A DNA stretch of 64,000 bases from Crocinitomicaceae bacterium (GTDB lineage Bacteria > Bacteroidota > Bacteroidia > Flavobacteriales_D > Crocinitomicaceae). The stretch lies in assembly GCA_016719925.1 (NCBI GenBank), contig JADJYC010000015.1:14838-78837 (forward strand), written 5' to 3'. Of the stretch, positions 59,341 through 64,000 are shown piece by piece (within the stretch, counting starts at the first letter, position 1; each line of letters begins with the position of its first letter). Both the position numbers and the translations under genes were made by a program. The notes under the pieces are model-generated. The model was not told the DNA's origin, ran no database searches, and was given only the letters and a program-made list of their open reading frames with translations.

Positions 59341-60060
59341 ATTTTGCTCCACGAACTGGACGAAGAATTAAACAGAAAAGGATTAAAATTTGTAAGATAC
59401 GCCGACGACTTTGGCATCTTTACTAAATCAGAAACCCAAGCAAGAAAAGTGAAAAGAGAAATTGTTTTATTTCTAAAAACAAAACTCCAACTCACCATCA
59501 ACGAAGAAAAAAGCGGTAGAAGAAAGCCCGTTCAATTTTCGCTCCTAGGATTTCGGTTTGTACCAACCTACATCAAAGGAGACAAAGGTAAATATCAGTT
59601 GACAGTAGATGAAAAAGCATGGATTAGACTCAAGCAAAAACTAAAATCACTCACCCGCAAAACTTCACCACTTAGTTTAACAGAACGTATTTTCAAAATC
59701 AAAGAAGTGCAACGAGGATGGCTCAATTATTTTCGAGGCACAAGCATACATGGAAAATTACGTGATGTTGATATGTGGTTAAGAAATCGTCTTCGCTATT
59801 GCATTTGGCACGATTGGAAAAAACCAGAACGAAAGAGGAAAAATTTTATTCGTTTAGGAATTGACCACGACCACGCTTACGCATGGAGCAGAACGAGAAT
59901 GGGAGGTTGGGCAGTTGCGCAAAGTCCGATGCTTGTAACAACAATCACTTTGAAACGCTTAAAACAAAAAGGCTACGATTCTTTGTTGGATGTTTATTTT
60001 GAACTCAACCCATCACTTTACGAACCGCCGAATACGAGACCCGTACGCAGGGTGGTGTGA
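59332..60060 (+). pseudogene. Group II intron reverse transcriptase/maturase, C-terminal half only
   Basis: About 240 aa. Homology begins abruptly at NILLHELDEEL, then FVRYADDFGIFTKS (catalytic YADD), SLLGFRFVPTY and the maturase domain SPLSLTERIFKIKEVQRGWLNYFRG, with a C-terminal part HDHAYAWSRTRMGGWAV. Domains RT-0 to RT-4 are absent, so it cannot polymerise. It is antisense to all the cassette genes. Confidence 0.9.
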
Positions 60061-60106
60061 GAGGCGCACCCTATCGAGGAAACTCGGTAGGGCCGTCTAC
60101 TCGATT
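60020..60106 (+). ncRNA. 3' end (domains V/VI region) of the group II intron remnant
   Basis: Following the maturase stop, the segment CCCGTACGCAGGGTGGTGTG/AGAGGCGCACC and the stem CTATCGAGG/AACTCGGTAG lead to CTACTCGATT, the usual end of this kind of intron. The next bases are AGCAGAA, the remaining half of an attC-like R'' box. Placed by position and partial pattern, not by a covariance model. Confidence 0.6.
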
Positions 60107-60115
60107 AGCAGAAGA

Positions 60116-60682
60116 TTACCATATTTTCCACCAAGGTTTTTTGACTTCAGAATTTGTACTTTCTATTCCTTGTGCTGCATTGGTTAAGATTCCATCTTCC
60201 GCGACAAACAAAAATTCCGAAATACCATATGTCTGTTGTGGATTGTGAAATTGTTTTTTAATTACTGCACCAAATTTAAGTAGATTGGAATCTTTAGAAA
60301 CAGCTGCAAAAAATCCTTTTACAGGAATTCCAATCACAATTTCCTTACTGTTAAGTTTGTTTGAAATAAATTTAAGGAATTCAATATCAAGAATTTTTTC
60401 AGCTGCATATTCGTGTTGAGCAAATGCTACTTTCATTCCTTGCATATTTTCAAAATTAAGATTTACATCTAATTTCATTAGATTACTCAGTGCTTGATTT
60501 TTAGTTTTCAGATTTTCCTCAACACTTGAACTTTGAGAATAAGCAACCATTTGTCCCATATCGGTTCCGTACATTACAAAAGGTGATTCATCAAATTCCA
60601 TTAGTTTATCAATGAACATACCTCTTTCGTTTTGTTTGTTAAATTCAGCTTTTGGCTTTAATACTGGTAAAATTTTATCCAT
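60116..60682 (-). CDS. Cassette-borne hypothetical cytosolic protein
   Basis: 188 aa from ATG 60682 (MDKILPVLKPKAEF); longer starts run into the attC-like site. Mixed alpha/beta, with SPFVMYGTDMGQMVAYSQ, MKVAFAQHEYAAEKIL and FLFVAEDGILTNAAQG. Ends KKPWWKIW. No family recognised. The start is 18 nt from the TTAGCAG box and the stop lies in the other box, so the ORF fills its cassette. Confidence 0.7.
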   Translation of the reverse strand: MDKILPVLKPKAEFNKQNERGMFIDKLMEFDESPFVMYGTDMGQMVAYSQSSSVEENLKTKNQALSNLMKLDVNLNFENMQGMKVAFAQHEYAAEKILDIEFLKFISNKLNSKEIVIGIPVKGFFAAVSKDSNLLKFGAVIKKQFHNPQQTYGISEFLFVAEDGILTNAAQGIESTNSEVKKPWWKIW

Positions 60683-60708
60683 TTTGTTTTGTTTTAATTT
60701 TCTGCTAA

Positions 60709-60836
60709 CGGGATCGGGCTTGGCGAAGGTGGCGATTTTTAGCATCAACTTCATACGAAGGGCTAAAGTTTATATAACCACAAAACTATACTACGAAGAG
60801 CTGAACCGCCACTTTTGCTAAGCCCGGGTTATAGGC
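60709..60836 (-). other. attC-like site 4
   Basis: Minus strand: GCCTATAAC (60836-60828), long arm CCGGGCTTAGCAAAAGTGGC, a loop, arm TCGCCACCTTCGCCAAGCCC, then G/TTAGCAGAA (60709-60700). The arms pair over about 20 bp. The same arm family is seen at site 3. At 128 nt it is longer than site 2. Confidence 0.7.
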
Positions 60837-60981
60837 TGCCTTATGACATGGTCAAATTGTAAACTTTCCCAACCAACATTATAAAAACTGATTTCAATTT
60901 ACCTGTATTTATCAAATTTATGGTTTATTATTATCGATGGAGATACTGTCGAAATAGATGAAGTACGGAACGAAAACGGTT

Positions 60982-61659
60982 TCATTTTTTTAAATTTCCA
61001 TAATATTTAATAGTGTCATCTTGCACGTACACGGAACTTCCAGAATTACTATGAAATAAAAATCCACCATTCTGTATTTCTTGTTCAGTCAAATTCAATT
61101 CGGAATCAGTACAATAATAACCGTTGTCAAAAACACCTGTGCGCTCACCAAAAAAATAATATTTACTCACGTTCTCCAAATGTGGTCCAAATTGATACTT
61201 CCAAAATAAATGACACATAACTAAAGTATCATTTAATACATTAATCTTAACATCATCTGGAATATACTTATCCTCAATCATAAATTTAACTTCCCTTCCG
61301 TTGTGTTTGAAGAAAAGATTAACTGATGTTTCCGCCGGGTTTACTAAAATCAAAACTGAAAAATATTTCAATTTTGCAATTCGCGAATCCTTCAGTTCTA
61401 TATTGTCAACACTAATCCACCTAATCGGGTCAATTTTGTTATTTAAAAAAAAAGTGACCATATGTTCCTCATTAGAATCAATTTTAATATCGAAAAAAGA
61501 AGCAATATCTCCAATATTAGCCTGATCGTAATTTAATGTATTATCAACTCTAGCTGTTTCTGACCCAATCTTGATTAGCTGATTAATGTTTTTGTCATTA
61601 TGATTGGAGCAGGACAAGACGAATGAGCTTGTTATGCATAGGCCAAATAGCTTTATCAT
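60982..61659 (-). CDS. Cassette-borne lipoprotein of unknown function
   Basis: A protein of 225 aa with lipobox FVLSC. Beta-rich body (MVTFFLNNKIDPIRWISVDN, FFKHNGREVKFMIEDKY) and a GERTGVFDNGYY segment. Its ATG overlaps the stop of an upstream fragment (ATGA). May be the immunity or accessory partner of that upstream protein. No family recognised. Confidence 0.7.
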   Translation of the reverse strand: MIKLFGLCITSSFVLSCSNHNDKNINQLIKIGSETARVDNTLNYDQANIGDIASFFDIKIDSNEEHMVTFFLNNKIDPIRWISVDNIELKDSRIAKLKYFSVLILVNPAETSVNLFFKHNGREVKFMIEDKYIPDDVKINVLNDTLVMCHLFWKYQFGPHLENVSKYYFFGERTGVFDNGYYCTDSELNLTEQEIQNGGFLFHSNSGSSVYVQDDTIKYYGNLKK

Positions 61660-61799
61660 TTTTTTGGTTTTAATTTCTCCTTGTATTTACTTTCACCTCG
61701 AACATAATCGAACTTACCACTTGTTCCTTCAGGAATGGCTACATCAAAGTCACCATTTATTGTGTTTTTTATACCAGATGTGTAAATCGTCAGCATAAT
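61656..61799 (-). pseudogene. C-terminal fragment of a gene cut by the IS element
   Basis: The frame reads LTIYTSGIKNTINGDFDVAI, then PEGTSGKFDYVRGESKYKEK and ends KLKPKK with a stop overlapping the next ATG. Upstream of 61799 the sequence is IS DNA, so only about 47 residues remain. The original protein is not recognised. Confidence 0.6.
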
Positions 61800-61859
61800 G
61801 TGGACTGAATTTAGTTAAAAATAAGAGAGTGTTTCCATAAATCTTTAAATTTAAATAAC

Positions 61860-62219
61860 ATGGAAACAAAAAAGAAAAAAAAAGCTGAGAACTACATCAA
61901 AGAAATCCGTAGAAAAACTCGCAGGGTTTTTAGCTCAGAACAGAAAATCCAAATTGTCATGGAAGCGTTACGGGCAGAAATGTCTGTTGCAGAATTGTGC
62001 CGCAAGTACGCAATTAATGAAGGCCAGTTTTATAAATGGAACAAAGAGTTTTTAGAAGCCGGTAAGAAGCGATTGTCCGGTGATACAACCAGAGAGGCCA
62101 CAAGCGATGAAGTAGCAGAGCTGCGCAAAGAAAATCAAAAATTAAAACTCATGGTTGCCGATCTGGCTTTGCGGTATGACATTGTAAAAAAAAGTTTGAA
62201 CACGCTGGAGGATCTGTAA
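61860..62219 (+). CDS. IS3-family transposase OrfA
   Basis: A protein of 119 aa. HTH_Tnp_1 motif SSEQKIQIVMEALRAEMSVAE, LCRKYAINEGQFYKWNKEF, then a leucine-zipper stretch (VAELRKENQKLKLMVADLAL). A slippery run A8G (62186-62194) near its end allows a -1 shift into the OrfB frame, which is open without stops. Confidence 0.93.
   Translation: METKKKKKAENYIKEIRRKTRRVFSSEQKIQIVMEALRAEMSVAELCRKYAINEGQFYKWNKEFLEAGKKRLSGDTTREATSDEVAELRKENQKLKLMVADLALRYDIVKKSLNTLEDL
62186..62194 (+). promoter_or_regulatory. Putative programmed -1 frameshift site
   Basis: AAAAAAAAG. Shifting -1 here reads on through KFEHAGGSVKFKKY into OrfB at 62234 with no stop, as needed for the OrfAB transposase. Confidence 0.6.
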
Positions 62220-62233
62220 AGTTCAAAAAGTAT

Positions 62234-63241
62234 ATGAGATTTACAGCATCTGAAAAGGAAGAAATCATTCAGCTTGTGACGCGTTCTGAAATTGGCGTGA
62301 ATAAAACCTTACGTGAAATCGGGCTCAACAAAAGCAGGTTTTACAATTGGTATAAAATTTATTCTGACCAAGGAGTTGATGGCTTAAATCCAAGCAAACG
62401 CAGTTCAAACAGTCAATGGAACAGCATACCCCAAGAACAAAAAAATTTGGTTGTTGAATTGGCGCTTGAGTATCCACATTTATCATCACGCGAACTTTCA
62501 TGCAAACTCACAGACGAACAACAAATTTTTATTTCTGAATCAAGTGTGTACAGAATTTTGAAGTCGCGCGGATTAATTGCAACGCCTGCTCACATTTTTA
62601 TGTCAGCATCTGATGAGTTCAGTCAAAAGACCCGATTTGTTCATGAAATGTGGCAGACAGACTTTACCTACTTTAAAATTTTAGGTTGGGGCTGGTATTA
62701 TTTAAGCACCGTTTTGGATGATTTTAGCCGCTACATTGTTCATTGGGAAATTTGCGAAGGAATGAAAGTCCAGGACGTTAAACGAACAATTGACAGGGCC
62801 ATTGTAAAAGCAAAAAATGTTACCAAACAACGCCCGAAATTATTATCTGACAACGGATCTTGTTACATCGCCTCTGAGCTAAAATCGTACTTAAAAGACT
62901 TCCACGATATGGCGCAAGTACACGGCAGACCACAACATCCGCAAACGCAAGGCAAAATTGAGCGTTATCATCGTACGATGAAAAATGTTGTCAAACTTGA
63001 TCATTATTATTGTGTTGAAGAATTAGAGGTCGCTCTTGAAATATTTGTTGAAAATTATAACAATCAGCGCTATCATGAATCGCTTCAAAATCTGACACCG
63101 GCAGACGTTTATTTTGGACGCGGAGAAAAGATTTTAAATGAGCGAAATCGCATTAAAAGAAATGCATTTTTGAACCGAAAATCTGCCTACGAAAATTTTA
63201 AAAATCGCAAAAACAAAAAAAATGAATTAGTTTTGAATTAA
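62234..63241 (+). CDS. IS3-family transposase OrfB (DDE integrase core)
   Basis: A protein of 335 aa. HTH region, then the rve core: WQTDFTYFKILGWGWYYLS (first Asp), LLSDNGSCYIASEL (second Asp) and QTQGKIERYHRTMKNVV (Glu), 35 residues after it as usual for IS3. Appears intact. Confidence 0.95.
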   Translation: MRFTASEKEEIIQLVTRSEIGVNKTLREIGLNKSRFYNWYKIYSDQGVDGLNPSKRSSNSQWNSIPQEQKNLVVELALEYPHLSSRELSCKLTDEQQIFISESSVYRILKSRGLIATPAHIFMSASDEFSQKTRFVHEMWQTDFTYFKILGWGWYYLSTVLDDFSRYIVHWEICEGMKVQDVKRTIDRAIVKAKNVTKQRPKLLSDNGSCYIASELKSYLKDFHDMAQVHGRPQHPQTQGKIERYHRTMKNVVKLDHYYCVEELEVALEIFVENYNNQRYHESLQNLTPADVYFGRGEKILNERNRIKRNAFLNRKSAYENFKNRKNKKNELVLN

Positions 63242-63281
63242 CGGTGAAGCACTCGCTAAGGAAAAGTTCACTTTAGTTTGA

Positions 63282-63342
63282 CGACGTACAGGCAGCCCAA
63301 GATCGTGGGCGTTTTCTGCTTGCGTTTATTTGATGTTAGGGG
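63282..63342 (-). other. attC-like site 5, interrupted by the IS
   Basis: Minus strand: CCCCTAAC (63342-63335), then the same AAACGCAAGCAGAAAACGCCC arm as site 2, a loop and GGGCTGCCTGTAC, where the IS end intrudes before any GTTRRRY box. Shares an exact 32-nt block (63307-63338) with site 2. Confidence 0.6.
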
Positions 63343-63350
63343 TTGTGGTC

Positions 63351-63494
63351 TTACGCTGCTTTGCCAGCAGTTTTTACCTTTTTTCCTTTAAGTTTTTGAA
63401 TGAATTCGCTTAAGCCTTTTTCTTCCTGAGCGGTTAGTGGCTTACTTTTGATTTGATCAACGTCGAGTTCGGAATTCCTTTTTCTTGTTTTCAT
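63351..63494 (-). CDS. Small basic 47-aa protein, possible antitoxin
   Basis: An ORF of 47 aa from ATG 63494: MKTRKRNSELDVDQIKSKPL, then TAQEEKGLSEFIQKLKGKK and a short Ala/Lys tail. Four nt downstream of the GNAT-like gene and ends 9 nt before attC-like site 5. The pairing and size suggest a toxin-antitoxin or effector-partner module, but this is inference. Confidence 0.6.
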   Translation of the reverse strand: MKTRKRNSELDVDQIKSKPLTAQEEKGLSEFIQKLKGKKVKTAGKAA

Positions 63495-63498
63495 AATA

Positions 63499-64000
63499 CT
63501 AAGATTTGAAATATTTGTCAACTAGTCTGGTGGCTGCATTTGTATCAATTACCATCAAGTGATTTCCGTAATGTTGAGCATGCAATGTTTCGATATAGTG
63601 CTCAATTAAATTTGTTTTGGAATGAAATGCAACGAAGCCACTGCTTCCTCTTTGGAATGATAAACGGCAAGCAAAAGCTACAAGATTTCCGGCGACACCT
63701 TCATACAACTTTTCTTTTCCTTTGTTGAATGGAGCATTTTCAATTAAGTGAATGAAGACGTGATCTGGTTTTGCCGTCAAGCTATTTAGTCCTTGAATGA
63801 TATTCGGATTGTTGAAGATTGTAAGTTTATAAACCTCTCGGTCTGGTAAGTCGAGTTCGTGTTTCCAGTCAAATAGCCATCCACTTTTTTTTCCGGTTTG
63901 TTTCAAGTCTGATTTTGAGAACAGAGAAACTTCAGTCGGAAAACTGTCTCCAGAAATTGTGTTGGTAATTGAATTCGTCAGACGATCAACTATGAAAATC
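63499..64000 (-). CDS. GNAT-like protein, 5' end outside the window
   Basis: The frame is open to the right edge (about 166 codons seen). Contains VFIHLIENAPFN, EGVAGNLVAFACRLSFQRGSS, then GFVAFHSKTNLIEHYIETLHA and MVIDTNAATRLVDKYF, a pattern fitting the acetyl-CoA-binding half of a GNAT fold (R-G-S-S-G loop region). Together with the small ORF downstream it may be a cassette-borne toxin pair. Function not proven. Confidence 0.65.
   Translation of the reverse strand, partial: IFIVDRLTNSITNTISGDSFPTEVSLFSKSDLKQTGKKSGWLFDWKHELDLPDREVYKLTIFNNPNIIQGLNSLTAKPDHVFIHLIENAPFNKGKEKLYEGVAGNLVAFACRLSFQRGSSGFVAFHSKTNLIEHYIETLHAQHYGNHLMVIDTNAATRLVDKYFKS

Larger units (their letters stand above)
61798..63281 (+). 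mobile_element. IS3-family insertion sequence (about 1.48 kb)
   Basis: Two transposase ORFs flanked by imperfect inverted ends. The left end (TGGACTGAATTTAG... with TAAGAGAGTG) matches the reversed right end (TCAAACTAAAG... with TTAGCGAGTG), at roughly half to two thirds of positions. Exact ends and target duplication could not be fixed by eye. Confidence 0.8.

Noticed and set aside
59227..60836. Sites 3 and 4 as simple intrinsic terminators
   Set aside because: The arms are far apart (loops of 60-70 nt), lack T tracts, are flanked by AAC/GTT boxes and start within 30 nt of the next ORF.
1..64000. tRNA and rRNA genes
   Set aside because: No T-arm (GGTTCGAATCC-like) with matching acceptor ends, and no rRNA motifs, were found on either strand by eye.

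Overview
The window is AT-rich chromosomal DNA of a member of the Bacteroidota, most likely of the Flavobacteriales. Several things point that way. Many secreted proteins end in type IX secretion (T9SS) sorting domains. Promoters have the Bacteroidota form (TTG, then 18-20 nt, then TAnnTTTG). The order rimO-ftsY-DUF4295-rpmG-rpmB-cinA is typical of the phylum. DUF4295 and DUF5686 proteins and a GH3/beta-lactamase fusion are also characteristic. No rRNA, tRNA or CRISPR array was seen.

Layout. 1-5.1 kb: the end of a large membrane protein and a T9SS-exported peptidoglycan amidase. 5.1-15.2 kb: a possible small RNA, a cold-shock gene, TPM/TPR envelope proteins, an S4 protein with meaB, a CBS protein, a phasin-like gene with ubiB, and a coiled-coil protein. 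15.3-19.7 kb: four secreted or cupin genes, then a DUF559 endonuclease-like gene bracketed by copies of a G/C-rich palindromic repeat. 19.7-26.2 kb: pruA, apaG, rimO, ftsY, ribosomal proteins and cinA. 26.2-35.7 kb: lipoprotein and secreted genes, a glycosyltransferase, pheT and a large beta-propeller T9SS protein. 35.8-57.4 kb: lipA, osmC, cvpA, rseP, DUF5686, an M1 peptidase, a POT transporter, two rhomboids, mutL, the GH3/beta-lactamase fusion and comB.

From about 57.4 kb to the right edge the DNA changes character. A 103-bp tandem repeat is followed by an integron-like gene-cassette array read on the minus strand. It carries a lipoprotein, a higBA toxin-antitoxin pair, two uncharacterised proteins and a GNAT-like protein with a 47-residue partner. 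The units are separated by attC-like sites. The two ends of one cassette are complementary over 9-10 bp, which is what folding of a circular integron cassette requires. A broken group II intron (antisense to the cassettes) and an IS3-family element have landed in these sites. No integron integrase lies in the window. This array is the most interesting region.

A caution applies throughout. About twenty genes, including essential ones (ftsY, pheT, rpmB), carry one or more small indels, nearly always in homopolymers. The pattern looks like long-read consensus error rather than gene decay. Coordinates for those genes span the whole inferred gene, and the lesions are noted in each entry.
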